Of a stretch of 64,000 nucleotides of DNA, positions 12,350 to 24,759 are shown piece after piece. Position 1 is the first letter of the stretch, and each line of letters opens with the position of its first letter. This DNA is from Euglena gracilis (taxonomy: Eukaryota; Euglenida; Euglenophyceae; Euglenales), in contig CP154954.1 of assembly GCA_039621445.1 (NCBI GenBank), forward strand, positions 7,938,634-8,002,633, given 5' to 3'. Under the pieces are notes generated by a model, which was given only the letters and a program-made list of their open reading frames with translations, had not been told where the DNA came from and did no database searches. A program made the position numbers and the translations under genes.

Positions 12350-15300
12350 TGATGGATGGATGAGGGCGTGCCCGCTGGGGGGCAGGGGCCGGGATGATAT
12401 GATGGATGGATGAGGGCGTGCCCGCTGGGGGGCAGAGGCCGGGATGAAATGATGGATGGATGAGGGCGTGCCCGCTGGGGGGCAGAGGCCGGGATGATAT
12501 GATGGATGGATGAGGGCGTGCCCGCTGGGGGGCAGGGGCCGGGATGAAATGATGGATGGATGAGGGCGTACCCACTGGGGGGCAGGGGCCGGGATGATAT
12601 GATGGATGGATGAGGGCGTGCCCGCTGGGGGGCAGAGGCCGGGATGAAATGATGGATGGATGAGGGCGTGCCCGCTGAGGGGCAGGGGCCGGGATGATAT
12701 GATGGATGGATGAGGGCGTGCCCGCTGGGGGGCAGGGGCCGGGATGATATGATGGATGGATGAGGGCGTGCCCGCTGGGGGGCAGGGGCCGGGACGATAT
12801 GATGGATGGATGAGGGCGTGCCCGCTGAGGGGAAGGGGCCGGGATGAAATGATGGATGGATGAGGGCGTGCCCGCTGGGGGGCAGGGCCCGGGATGATAT
12901 GATGGATGGATGAGGGCGTGCCCGCTGGGGGGCAGAGGCCGGGATGAAATGATGGATGGATGAGGGCGTACCCGCTGGGGGGCAGGGGCCGGGATGAAAT
13001 GATGGATGGATGAGGGCGTGCCCGCTGGGGGGCAGAGGCCGGGATGAAATGATGGATGGATGAGGGCGTGCCCGCTGAGGGGCAGGGGCCGGGATGAAAT
13101 GATGGATGGATGAGGGCGTGCCCGCTGAGGGGCAGGGGCCGGGATGAAATGATGGATGGATGAGGGCGAGCCCGCAGGGGCGCAGAGGCCGGGATGATAT
13201 GGATGGATGCGGGCGTGCCCGCTGGGCGGCAGAGGCCGGGCTGAAATGATGGATGGATGAGGGCGTACCCGCTGGGGGGCAGGGGCCGGGATGATATGAT
13301 GGATGGATGAGGGCGTGCCCGCTGGGGGGCAGAGGCCGGGATGAAATGATGGATGGATGAGGGCGTGCCCGCTGGGGGGCAGGGGCCGGGATGATATGAT
13401 GGATGGATGAGGGCGTACCCGCTGAGGGGCAGGGGCCGGGATGAAATGATGGATGGATGAGGGCGTACCCGCTGAGGGGCAGGGGCCGGGATGATATGAT
13501 GGCTGGATTGGGGCGTGCCCGCTGGGGGGCAGAGGCCGGGATGAAATGATGGATGGATGAGGGCGTGCCCGCTGAGGGGCAGGGGCCGGGATGAAATGAT
13601 GGATGGATGAGGGCGTGCCCGCTGGGGGGCAGGGGCCGGGATGAAATGATGGCTGGATGAGGGCGTGCCCGCTGAGGGGCAGGGGCCGGGACGATATGAT
13701 GGATGGATGAGGGCGTACCCGCTGGGGGGCAGGGGCCGGGATGATATGATGGATGGATGAGGGCGTGCCCGCTGGGGGGCAGGCCGGGATGAAATGATGG
13801 ATGGATGAGGCCGTGCCCGCTGGGGTCAGGGGCCGGGATGATATGATGGATGGATGAGGGCGTGCCCGCTGAGGGGCAGGGGCCGGGATGATATGATGGC
13901 TGGATTGGGGCGTACCCGCTGAGGGGCAGAGGCCGGGACGATATGATGGATGGATGAGGGCGTGCCCGCTGAGGGGCAGGGGCCGGGATGAAATGATGGA
14001 TGGATGAGGGCGTGCCCGCTGAGGGGCAGGGGCCGGGATGAAATGATGGATGGATGAGGGCGTACCCGCTGGGGGGCAGAGGCCGGGATGAAATGATGGC
14101 TGGATGAGGGCGTGCCCGCTGGGGGGCAGGGGCCGGGATGATATGATGGATGGATGAGGGCGTACCCGCTGAGGGGCAGGGGCCGGGATGATATGATGGC
14201 TGGATGAGGGCGTGCCCGCTGGGGGGCAGGGGCCGGGATGATATGATGGATGGATGAGGGCGTGCCCGCTGGGGGGCAGAGGCCGGGATGATATGATGGA
14301 TGGATGAGGGCGTGCCCGCTGGGGGGCAGAGGCCGGGACGATATGATGGATGGATGAGGGCGTGCCCGCTGGGGGGCGGGGCCGGGATGAAATGATGGAT
14401 GGATGAGGGCGTGCCCGCTGGGGGGCAGGGGCCGGGATGATATGATGGATGGATGAGGGCGTGCCCGCTGGGGGGCAGGGGCCGGGATGATATGATGGCT
14501 GGATGAGGGCGTGCCCGCTGAGGGGCAGGGGCCGGGATGATATGATGGATGGATGAGGGCGTGCCCGCTGGGGGGCAGGGGCCGGGATGATATGATGGAT
14601 GGATGAGGGCGTGCCCGCTGGGGGGCAGGGGCCGGGATGATATGATGGATGGATGAGGGCGTGCCCGCTGGGGGGCAGGGGCCGGGATGATATGATGGAT
14701 GGATGAGGGCGTGCCCGCTGGGGGGCAGAGGCCGGGATGATATGATGGATGGATGAGGGCGTGCCCGCTGGGGGGCAGGGGCCGGGATGATATGATGGAT
14801 GGATGAGGGCGTGCCCGCTGGGGGGCAGGGGCCGGGATGATATGATGGATGGATGAGGGCGTGCCCGCTGGGGGGCAGGTGACGGGATGATATGATGGAT
14901 GGATGAGGGCGTGCCCGCTGGGGGGCAGAGGCCGGGATGAAATGATGGATGGATGAGGGCGTGCCCGCTGGGGGGCAGGGGCCGGGATGACATGATGGAT
15001 GGATGAGGGCGTGCCCGCTGGGGGGCAGGGGCCGGGATGAAATGATGGATCGATGAGGGCGTACCCGCTGAGGGGCAGGGGCCGGGATGATATGATGGAT
15101 GGATGAGGGCGTGCCCGCTGGGGGGCAGAGGCCGGGACGATATGATGGATGGATGAGGGCGTGCCCGCTGGGGGGCAGAGGCCGGGATGAAATGATGGAT
15201 GGATGAGGGCGTGCCCGCTGGGGGGCAGAGGCCGGGACGATATGATGGATGGATGAGGGCGTGCCCGCTGGGGGGCAGAGGCCGGGACGATATGATGGAT

Positions 15301-15400
15301 GGATGAGGGCGTGCCCGCTGGGGGGCAGGGGCCGGGATGACATGATGGATGGATTGGGGCGTGCCCGCTGGGGGGCAGGGGCCGGGATGATATGATGGAT
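12350..15400. repeat. Segmental duplication within the minisatellite, copy A
   Basis: The order of unit variants here repeats about 4.42-4.43 kb downstream. The shared rare marks are GTACCCACTGG, GGGCCCGGG, TGGATCGATGAGG, GGTGACGGG and GATGACATGATGG. The offsets I measured are 4420 to 4429, so only a few indels separate the copies. Confidence 0.75.
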
Positions 15401-16779
15401 GGATGAGGGCGTCCCCGCTGGGGGGCAGGGGCCGGGATGATATGATGGATGGATGAGGGCGTGCCCGCTGGGGGGCAGAGGCCGGGATGAAATGATGGAT
15501 GGATGAGGGCGTGCCCGCTGGGGGGCAGGGGCCGGGATGACATGATGGATGGATGAGGGCGTGCCCGCTGGGGGGCAGGGGCCGGGATGACATGATGGAT
15601 GGATTGGGGCGTACCCGCTGAGGGGCAGGGGCCGGGATGATATGATGGATGGATGAGGGCGTGCCCGCTGGGGGGCAGAGGCCGGGACGATATGATGGAT
15701 GGATGAGGGCGTGCTGATGGATGTGCTGAGGGCCGTGCCCGCTGGGGGGGGGGGGGCAGAGGCCGGGATGATGGAATGATGGATGGATGAGGGCGTGCCC
15801 GCTGGGGGGCAGAGGCCGGGACGATATGATGGATGGATGAGGGCGTGCCCGCTGGGGGGCAGAGGCCGGGATGAAATGATGGATGAGGGCGTGCCCGCTG
15901 GGGGGCAGGGGCCGGGATGACATGATGGATGGATTGGGGCGTGCCCGCTGGGGGGCAGGTGACGGGATGATATGATGAATGGATGAGGGCGTGCCCGCTG
16001 GGGGGCAGGGGCCGGGATGATATGATGGATGGATGAGGGCGTGCCCGCTGGGGGGCAGGGGCCGGGATGATATGATGGATGGATGAGAGCGTGCCCGCTG
16101 GGGGGCAGGAGCCGGGATGATATGATGGATGGATGAGGGCGTGCCCGCTGGGGGGCAGGGGCCGGGATGATATGATGGATGGATGAGGGCGTGCCCGCTG
16201 GGGGGCAGGGGCCGGGATGATATGATGGATGGATGAGGGCGTGCCCGCTGGGGGGCAGGGGCCGGGATCATATGATGGCTGGATGAGGGCGTGCCCGCTG
16301 GGGGCAGGGGCCGGGATGATATGATGGATGGATGAGGGCGTGCCCGCTGGGGGGCAGGGGCCGGGATGATATGATGGATGGATGAGGGCGTGCCCGCTGG
16401 GGGGCAGGGGCCGGGATGATATGATGGATGGATGAGGGCGTGCCCGCTGGGGGGCAGAGGCCGGGACGATATGATGGATGGATGAGGGCGTGCCCGCTGG
16501 GGGGCAGAGGCCGGGACGATATGATGGATGGATGAGGGCGTGCCCGCTGGGGGGCAGAGGCCGGGACGATATGATGGATGGATGAGGGCGTGCCCGCTGG
16601 GGGGCAGGGGCCGGGATGATATGATGGATGGATTGGGGCGTGCCCGCTGGGGGGCAGGTGACGGGATGATATGATGAATGGATGAGGGCGTGCCCGCTGG
16701 GGGGCAGGGGCCGGGATGATATGATGGATGGATGAGGGCGTGCCCGCTGAGGGGCAGGGGCCGGGATGATATGATGGAT

Positions 16780-19700
16780 GGATGAGGGCGTGCCCGCTGG
16801 GGGGCAGGGGCCGGGATGATATGATGGATGGATGAGGGCGTGCCCGCTGGGGGGCAGAGGCCGGGATGAAATGATGGATGGATGAGGGCGTGCCCGCTGG
16901 GGGGCAGAGGCCGGGATGATATGATGGATGGATGAGGGCGTGCCCGCTGGGGGGCAGGGGCCGGGATGAAATGATGGATGGATGAGGGCGTACCCACTGG
17001 GGGGCAGGGGCCGGGATGATATGATGGATGGATGAGGGCGTGCCCGCTGGGGGGCAGAGGCCGGGATGATATGATGGATGGATGAGGGCGTGCCCGCTGA
17101 GGGGCAGGGGCCGGGATGATATGATGGATGGATGAGGGCGTGCCCGCTGGGGGGCAGGGGCCGGGATGATATGATGGATGGATGAGGGCGTGCCCGCTGG
17201 GGGGCAGGGGCCGGGACGATATGATGGATGGATGAGGGCGTGCCCGCTGAGGGGCAGGGGCCGGGATGAAATGATGGATGGATGAGGGCGTGCCCGCTGG
17301 GGGGCAGGGCCCGGGATGATATGATGGATGGATGAGGGCGTGCCCGCTGGGGGGCAGAGGCCGGGATGAAATGATGGATGGATGAGGGCGTACCCGCTGG
17401 GGGACATGAGCCGGGATGATATGATTGATCTACGAGTGCGTGCCCGCTGGGGGGCAGAGGCCGGGATGAAATGATGGATGGATGAGGGCGTGCCCGCTGA
17501 GGGGCAGGGGCCGGGATGAAATGATGGATGGATGAGGGCGTGCCCGCTGAGGGGCAGGGGCCGGGATGAAATGATGGATGGATGAGGGCGTGCCCGCTGA
17601 GGGGCAGAGGCCGGGATGATATGATGGATGGATGAGGGCGTGCCCGCTGGGGGGCAGAGGCCGGGATGAAATGATGGATGGATGAGGGCGTACCCGCTGG
17701 GGGGCAGGGGCCGGGATGATATGATGGATGGATGAGGGCGTGCCCGCTGGGGGGCAGAGGCCGGGATGAAATGATGGATGGATGAGGGCGTGCCCGCTGG
17801 GGGGCAGGGGCCGGGATGATATGATGGATGGATGAGGGCGTACCCGCTGAGGGGCAGGGGCCGGGATGAAATGATGGATGGATGAGGGCGTACCCGCTGA
17901 GGGGCAGGGGCCGGGATGATATGATGGCTGGATTGGGGCGTGCCCGCTGGGGGGCAGAGGCCGGGATGAAATGATGGATGGATGAGGGCGTGCCCGCTGA
18001 GGGGCAGGGGCCGGGATGAAATGATGGATGGATGAGGGCGTGCCCGCTGGGGGGCAGGGGCCGGGATGAAATGATGGCTGGATGAGGGCGTGCCCGCTGA
18101 GGGGCAGGGGCCGGGACGATATGATGGATGGATGAGGGCGTACCCGCTGGGGGGCAGGGGCCGGGATGATATGATGGATGGATGAGGGCGTGCCCGCTGG
18201 GGGGCAGAGGCCGGGATGAAATGATGGATGGATGAGGGCGTGCCCGCTGGGGGGCAGGGGCCGGGATGATATGATGGATGGATGAGGGCGTACCCGCTGA
18301 GGGGCAGGGGCCGGGATGATATGATGGCTGGATTGGGGCGTACCCGCTGAGGGGCAGAGGCCGGGACGATATGATGGATGGATGAGGGCGTGCCCGCTGA
18401 GGGGCAGGGGCCGGGATGAAATGATGGATGGATGAGGGCGTGCCCGCTGAGGGGCAGGGGCCGGGATGAAATGATGGATGGATGAGGGCGTACCCGCTGG
18501 GGGGCAGAGGCCGGGATGAAATGATGGCTGGATGAGGGCGTGCCCGCTGGGGGGCAGGGGCCGGGATGATATGATGGATGGATGAGGGCGTACCCGCTGA
18601 GGGGCAGGGGCCGGGATGATATGATGGCTGGATGAGGGCGTGCCCGCTGGGGGGCAGGGGCCGGGATGATATGATGGATGGATGAGGGCGTGCCCGCTGG
18701 GGGGCAGAGGCCGGGATGATATGATGGATGGATGAGGGCGTGCCCGCTGGGGGGCAGAGGCCGGGACGATATGATGGATGGATGAGGGCGTGCCCGCTGG
18801 GGGGCAGGGGCCGGGATGATATGATGGATGGATGAGGGCGTGCCCGCTGGGGGGCAGGGGCCGGGATGATATGATGGATGGATGAGGGCGTGCCCGCTGG
18901 GGGGCAGGGGCCGGGATGATATGATGGCTGGATGAGGGCGTGCCCGCTGAGGGGCAGGGGCCGGGATGATATGATGGATGGATGAGGGCGTGCCCGCTGG
19001 GGGGCAGGGGCCGGGATGATATGATGGATGGATGAGGGCGTGCCCGCTGGGGGGCAGGGGCCGGGATGATATGATGGATGGATGAGGGCGTGCCCGCTGG
19101 GGGGCAGGGGCCGGGATGATATGATGGATGGATGAGGGCGTGCCCGCTGGGGGGCAGAGGCCGGGATGAAATGATGGATGGATGAGGGCGTGCCCGCTGG
19201 GGGGCAGGGGCCGGGATGATATGATGGATGGATGAGGGCGTGCCCGCTGGGGGGCAGGGGCCGGGATGATATGATGGATGGATGAGGGCGTGCCCGCTGG
19301 GGGGCAGGTGACGGGATGATATGATGGATGGATGAGGGCGTGCCCGCTGGGGGGCAGAGGCCGGGATGATATGATGGATGGATGAGGGCGTGCCCGCTGG
19401 GGGGCAGGGGCCGGGATGACATGATGGATGGATGAGGGCGTGCCCGCTGGGGGGCAGGGGCCGGGATGAAATGATGGATCGATGAGGGCGTACCCGCTGA
19501 GGGGCAGGGGCCGGGATGATATGATGGATGGATGAGGGCGTGCCCGCTGGGGGGCAGAGGCCGGGATGATATGATGGATGGATGAGGGCGTGCCCGGTGG
19601 GGGGCAGAGACTGGGTGAAATGATGGATGGATGAGGGCGTGCCCGCTGGGGGGCAGAGGCCGGGACGATATGATGGATGGATGAGGGCGTGCCCGCTGGG

Positions 19701-19830
19701 GGGCAGAGGCCGGGACGATATGATGGATGGATGAGGGCGTGCCCGCTGGGGGGCAGGGGCCGGGATGACATGATGGATGGATTGGGGCGTGCCCGCTGGG
19801 GGGCAGGGGCCGGGATGATATGATGGATGG
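16780..19830. repeat. Segmental duplication within the minisatellite, copy B
   Basis: Partner of 12350-15400 by shared order of rare unit variants. A diverged patch at about 17401-17445 (GATTGATCTACGAGTGCG) is private to this copy. Copy A has its own private patch at about 13165-13250. Confidence 0.75.
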
Positions 19831-21268
19831 ATGAGGGCGTGCCCGCTGGGGGGCAGGGGCCGGGATGGAATGATGGATGGATGAGGCGTGCCCGCTGGGG
19901 GGCAGAGGCCGGGATGATATGATGGATGGATGAGGGCGTGCCGGCTGGGGGGCAGGGGCCGGGATGATATGATGGATGGATGAGGCCTGCCCCGCTGGGG
20001 GGCAGGGGCCGGGATGATATGATGGATGGATGATGGCGTGCCCGCTGGGGGGCAGGGGCCGGGATGATATGATGGATGGATGAGGGCGTGCCCGCTGGGG
20101 GGCAGAGGCCGGGATGATATGATGGATGGATGAGGGCGTGCCCGCTGGGGGGCAGGGGCCGGGATGATATGATGGATGGATGAGGGCGTGCCGCTGGGGG
20201 GCAGGGGCCGGGATGATATGATGGATGGATGAGGGCGTGCCCGCTGGGGGGCAGGGGCCGGGATGATATGATGGATGGATGAGGGCGTGCCCGCTGGGGG
20301 GCAGGGGCCGGGATGATATGATGGATGGATGAGGGCGTGCCCGCTGGGGGGCAGGGGCCGGGATGATATGGGGGATGGATGAGGGCGTGCCCGCTGGGGG
20401 GCAGGGGCCGGGATGATATGATGGATGGATGAGGGCGTGCCCGCTGGGGGGCAGGGGCCGGGATGATATGATGGATGGATGAGGGCGTGCCCGCTGGGGG
20501 GCAGGGGCCGGGATGATATGATGGATGGATGAGGGCGTGCCCGCTGGGGGGAGGGGCCGGGTTGATTTGATGGGTGGATGAGGGCGTGCCCGCTGGGGGG
20601 GCAGGGACCGGGATGATGTGATGGATGGATGAGGGCGTGCCCGCTGGTGGGCAGGGGCCGGGACGATATTATGGATGGATGAGGGCGTGCCCGCTGGGGG
20701 GCAGAGGCCGGGACGATATTATGGATGGATGAGGGCGTGCCCGCTGGGGGGCAGGGGCCGGGATGATATGATGGATGGATGAGGGCGTGCCCGCTGGGGG
20801 GCAGGTGACGGGATGATATGATGGATGGATGAGGGCGTGCCCGCTGGGGGGCAGGGGCCGGGATGATATGATGGATGGATGAGGGCGTGCCCGCTGGGGG
20901 GCAGGGGCCGGGATGATATGATGGATGGATGAGGGCGTGCCCGCTGGGGGGCAGGGGCCGGGATGATATGATGGATGGATGAGAGCGTGCCCGCTGGGGG
21001 GCAGGAGCCGGGATGATATGATGGATGGATGAGGGCGTGCCCGCTGGGGGGGCAGGGGCCGGGATGATATGATGGATGGATGAGGGCGTGCCCGCTGGGG
21101 GGCAGGGGCCGGGATGATATGATGGATGGATGAGGGCGTGCCCGCTGGGGGGCAGGGGCCGGGATGATATGATGGATGGATGAGGGCGCCCCTCCCCCCC
21201 GGGGGGGGGCCCTCAGGGGGGTGGGTGGGTGGGGGGGGACCGCCCCCCCGGTCTTAAAAAAACCCCTG

Positions 21269-22181
21269 ATAGCAGCGTGCACACCGCGGAACCCTCCATT
21301 TATCGGAAACCCCACAGCATGCGGTGTCCCGGCGGATGTGGTTGCAGCGAGCCGTTTGGACCTAAAAGCAGTGGCTGGGCGTCGTGTCTGGTGCCCATCC
21401 ATTCGTTGCAGGGGCCGAGATAGCAGCGTGCACAGCGCGGAACCCTCCACTGCTCGGAAACCCCACAGAAGGCGGTGTCCCGGCGGATGTGGTTGCGGCG
21501 AGCCGTTTGGACCCAAAAGCAGTGGCTGGGCGTCGTGTCTGGTGCCCACCCATTCGTTGCAGGGGCCGAGATAGCAGCGTGCACAGCGCGGAACCCTCCA
21601 CTTCTCGGAAACCCCACAGCACGCGGTGTCCCGGCGGATGTGGTTGCAGCCAGCCGTTTGGACCTAAAAGCAGTGGCTGGGCGTCGTGTCTGGTGCCCAT
21701 CCATTCGTTGCAGGGGCCGAGATAGCAGCGTGCACAGCGCGGAACCCTCCACTGCTCGGAAACCCCACAGAAGGCGGTGTCCCGGCGGATGTGGTTGCGG
21801 CGAGCCGTTTGGACCCAAAAGCAGTGGCTGGGCGTCGTGTCTGGTGCCCATCCATTCGTTGCAGGGGCCGAGATAGCAGCGTGCACAGCGCGGAACCCTC
21901 CACTGCTCGGAAACCCCACAGAAGGCGGTGTCCTGGCGGATGTGGTTGCGGCGAGCCGTTTGGACCCAAAAGCAGTGGCTGGGCGTCGTGTCTGGTGCCC
22001 ATCCATTCGTTGCAGGGGCCGAGATAGCAGCGTGCACACCGCGGAACCCTCCACTTCTCGGAAACCCCACAGCATGCGGTGTCCCGGCGCATGTGGTTGC
22101 GGCGAGCCGTTTGGACCCAAAAGCAGTGGCTGGGCGTCGTGTCTGGTGCCCATCCATTCGTTGTAGAGGCCGAGATAGCAG
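21269..22181. repeat. 151-bp satellite array II
   Basis: About six 151-bp monomers of the same family as array I resume directly at the target duplication of the inserted element. They end where a second copy of that element begins (CCAGGGATTTTTTT at 22182). Confidence 0.92.
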
Positions 22182-22580
22182 CCAGGGATTTTTTTATGTT
22201 TGGACCCCCGGGGGGGGGGGGGGGGGGGGGGGGGAGAGGGGGTGGGTGGGGGGGGGTTCCGCCGGACCATCCCCCCCCCCGGGGGGGGGGGTGTCCCCCC
22301 CGGGAGGTGGGTGGGGGATAAAAAAGAAAAAAAAATAAAAGTAAGAAAAAAAACAAAAAAAAAAACATAAATAAAAAAAATTACGAATATATAAATTAAG
22401 TAAATAAGATATAAAATAACTTTTTTCGGCGCCGCAGGCGCCGAAAAAATTCCATTTTTAGCACATTTCCGCGATTTTTCGGCCATTTTTTGTGGGTCCC
22501 CCGGGACCCCCTCCCCCCCGGGGGGGGGGGCCCTCAGGGGGGGGGGGGGGGGGGGGGGCCGGCCCCCTTCCCCCCCGGAG
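22182..22580. mobile_element. Second, minisatellite-free copy of the TIR element, 3' truncated
   Basis: The left end CCAGGGATTTTTTTATG follows the same monomer variant as at 11711. Next come a G run (22207-22234), C/G tracts, an A-rich insert (22318-22420) absent from the other copy, the CGGCGCCGCAGGCGCCG hairpin (about 22427), and the stretch TTTTTCGGCCATTTTTTGTG shared with the first copy. It then passes directly into the GGGGCCCTCAGGGG tract that sits at the far right end of the first copy. The final CTTAAAAAAACCCCTG end is missing and satellite resumes at CGTGCAC. Confidence 0.7.
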
Positions 22581-23338
22581 CGTGCACACCGCGGAACCCT
22601 CCATTTTTTGGAAACCCCACAGCATGCGGTGTCCCGGCGGATGTGGTTGCAGCGAGCCGTTTGGACCTAAAAGCAGTGGCTGGGCGTCGTGTCTGGTGCC
22701 CATCCATTCGTTGCAGGGGCCGAGATAGCAGCGTGCACACCGCGGAACCCTCCACTGCTCGGAAACCCCACAGAATGCGGATAGCAGCGTGTACACCGCG
22801 GAACCCTCCACTGCTCGGAAACCCCACAGAAGGCGGTGTCCCGGCGGATATGGTTGCGGCGAGCCGTTTGGACCCAAAAGCAGTTGCTGGGCGTCGTGTC
22901 TGGTGCCCATCCACTCGTTGTGGGGGCCGAAATAGCAGCGTGCACACCGCGGAACCCTCCACTGCTCGGAAACCCCACAGAATGCGGTGTCCCGGCGGAT
23001 ATGGTTGCGGCGAGCCGTTTGGACCCAAAAGCAGTGGCTGGGCGTCGTGTCTGGTGCCCATCCATTCGTTGCAGGGGCCGAGATAGCAGCGTGTACACCG
23101 CGGAACCCTCCACTGCTCGGAAACCCCACAGAATGCGGATAGCAGCGTGCACACCGCGGAACCCTCCACTGCTCGGAAACCCCACAGAATGCGGTGTCTT
23201 GACGGATGTGGTTGCAGCGAGCCGTTTGGACCTAAAAGCAGTGGCTGGGCGTCGTGTCTGGTGCCCATCCATTCGTTGTAGGGGCCGAGATAGCAGCGTG
23301 CACAGCGCGGAACCCTCCACTTCTCGGAAACCCCACAG
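22581..23338. repeat. 151-bp satellite array III with internally deleted monomers
   Basis: About five monomers or fragments of the 151-bp family. Two share the same internal deletion junction ATGCGG|ATAGCAG (about 22779 and 23139, 360 bp apart), so the deleted form was itself duplicated. Confidence 0.88.
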
Positions 23339-24435
23339 GAAGTCAGGGTCGGCGTGGTGCGTTGGTGCGTCTTTGGCGGAGGCGATCGCCGCCACCCGCG
23401 GTCAAAGGGTTTGGGGTGCAGTGGGGTGTTGGGTTCCATGGGGGACGGGGGGGGCAGAATGTTTGTTGTTGTGTGCTGCCAGTGGAAGAGTCCCACACCT
23501 ATCGTGTTTGCTTTCCCCCCCCCGCTTTGCAGTTTGTGCGACAAGGGTTACGCCGGTTATGGGGTGGGAAAATGCACGCACCAAACCGATTTTTGAGCAT
23601 GCCCCACGCAGCTTGCCAATGCACTTCAATCTGCAGCTCATTCTCGACGATGATGCCATGGCAATTCTGCCAACACCAGTGTTTGTTATTAACAGTTTGG
23701 CCACCGGTAGGGACAGAGGGAAAGGTGGCACACCGGCTGGGTTGTACGCTGTTCTGCAGGGAGTAAAATTGTATTCAGATGTCCGTACTCAGATTTGTTT
23801 GGTGACTTGCACTGTACGGGAGCAGTTTCTTTTTCACCAAGGACAAGGATATGGAGTTCGTACTTGATTTGGTGTCAGGGGGTGGTCTGGTACAGCAACG
23901 TTGCCAAGGAATTCCTTTGGTTCATCTGCCCCTCATATGCTTATGTTCCGCATCCCCGAAACCACATCAATTTGGTGCACAGCTCGAATTTAAGGCAGTC
24001 AAAGAACAGGCAGGCCATACGCGATGAGTCCTTCAACATCAATGCACGTGTCATCCCTGGGATGAGCATATGGGAAGGAACTCCTTACAGAAATAGAGAC
24101 ACAGCCCTCCCAAGGTCAAACCAATTGGTGTTTGATTGAGTGTCAAGCCTGAAGGATGCGCATTTGTGCATTTTTGGAAGCCTCCAAAAATGCGCAGGTG
24201 CGCATTATTGGAATGGACACAGGCTATGGGAAGGGGAAATGCGCATCGGTGAACACCAGGTGGGACACCCAGGTCCTGGGCTTCCGTAATGCGCAGATGC
24301 GCATTTTCATTCAAACTGCCTGATTTTTGTGGCTCAACAAGAAAGGTGCATTCCTTGGCCGTCTAAGTCTTTATTTTGATTTATTTATTTATTTGTTTAT
24401 TTATTTTTGGCGTGTTGTTTTCTGGCCACTGGTGC
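23339..24435. other. Satellite boundary and unassigned single-copy-looking DNA
   Basis: 23494-23728 is the 5' part of the satellite spacer; it diverges after AAAGGTGGCAC. Unlike the array copies it keeps a good acceptor-like CTTTGCAG before the open stretch and ACCG|GTAGGG after it. 23795-24139 has a 114-residue open frame that I cannot assign. 24155-24312 holds several TGCGCA palindromic motifs (ATGCGCATTTGTGCA, AATGCGCAGATGCGCATT). No IFT52 exon is recognisable here. Confidence 0.5.
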
Positions 24436-24759
24436 CCAGGGGATTTCTTAAGCCGGAGGGGAGCGGGCTGCCCAGCTCACGTATCCCTGCATTTTTTTTT
24501 CTCATCACAACTTCCTCGCCCTCAATGTCCAGCCTTGATCTAGCTCCATCCATCAAAATGTCGAGAAGGCAAAAATGTTTTAGAAAATTTTGTTTTTTTC
24601 ATCGACCCAGCCCTGCACAACCCCCTCCAGCCCCAGACCCCCCCTCCCCCCCATCCCCCGGGGGGGGAGGGGTCCAGCCAGCAGCTCGTTTCCAGCCAGC
24701 AACCTTTTTTCCAGCCGGAGGCTGGACCCCCCCCCCCCGGATCCTTAAGAAATTCCCTG
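24436..24759. mobile_element. Short TIR element 55 bp upstream of an IFT52 exon
   Basis: The left end CCAGGGGATTTCTTAAG and right end CTTAAGAAATTCCCTG form a 15-of-16 inverted repeat. The flanks CTGGTGC (24429-24435) and CTGATGC (24760-24766) look like a 7-bp target duplication with one mismatch. The interior has C runs and the motif CCAGCCAGCA, which recurs through the introns at about 33524, 33840, 35155, 35485, 36218 and 38172. The ends match the element at 11711-21268, so they belong to one non-autonomous family. Confidence 0.7.

Larger units (their letters stand above)
12052..21186. repeat. 50-bp minisatellite array, about 180 units
   Basis: A 50-bp unit (core GAGGGCGTGCCCGCTGGGG, then GCAGGGGCCGGGATGATAT) repeats head to tail for 9.1 kb. 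Common variants are GGCAGAGG, GATGAAAT, GACGAT, GCTGAGGGG and GCTGGATTGGGG. On the minus strand, three units (150 bp) encode 50 residues rich in His, Pro, Ser and Ile. All three frames are open, which creates apparent ORFs of up to 2469 residues. I regard these as artefacts of the unit sequence. The rare variant GTACCCACTGG occurs at about 12567 and 16990, marking a large internal duplication. Confidence 0.95.
11711..21268. mobile_element. TIR element inserted in the satellite, expanded by a 50-bp minisatellite
   Basis: The left end reads CCAGGGATTTTTTTAAG and the right end CTTAAAAAAACCCCTG, an imperfect inverted repeat. The 7-bp sequence ATAGCAG lies just outside each end (11704-11710 and 21269-21275). 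Only one copy of it exists in an uninterrupted monomer, so it is a target-site duplication. Inside are long G and C runs (about 11740-11820 and 21187-21250), a hairpin CGGCGCCGCAGGCGCCG at about 11836, and the 50-bp minisatellite. The copy at 22182-22580 has the same flanking pieces without the minisatellite. No transposase is visible, so this is a non-autonomous element. Confidence 0.75.

Noticed and set aside
12013-19422. Apparent 2469-residue His/Pro/Ser-rich protein over the 50-bp repeats
   Set aside because: A three-frame open artefact of a 50-bp minisatellite (three units make 50 codons). Unit indels shift frame without ending the ORF, so there is no sign of selection for one frame.
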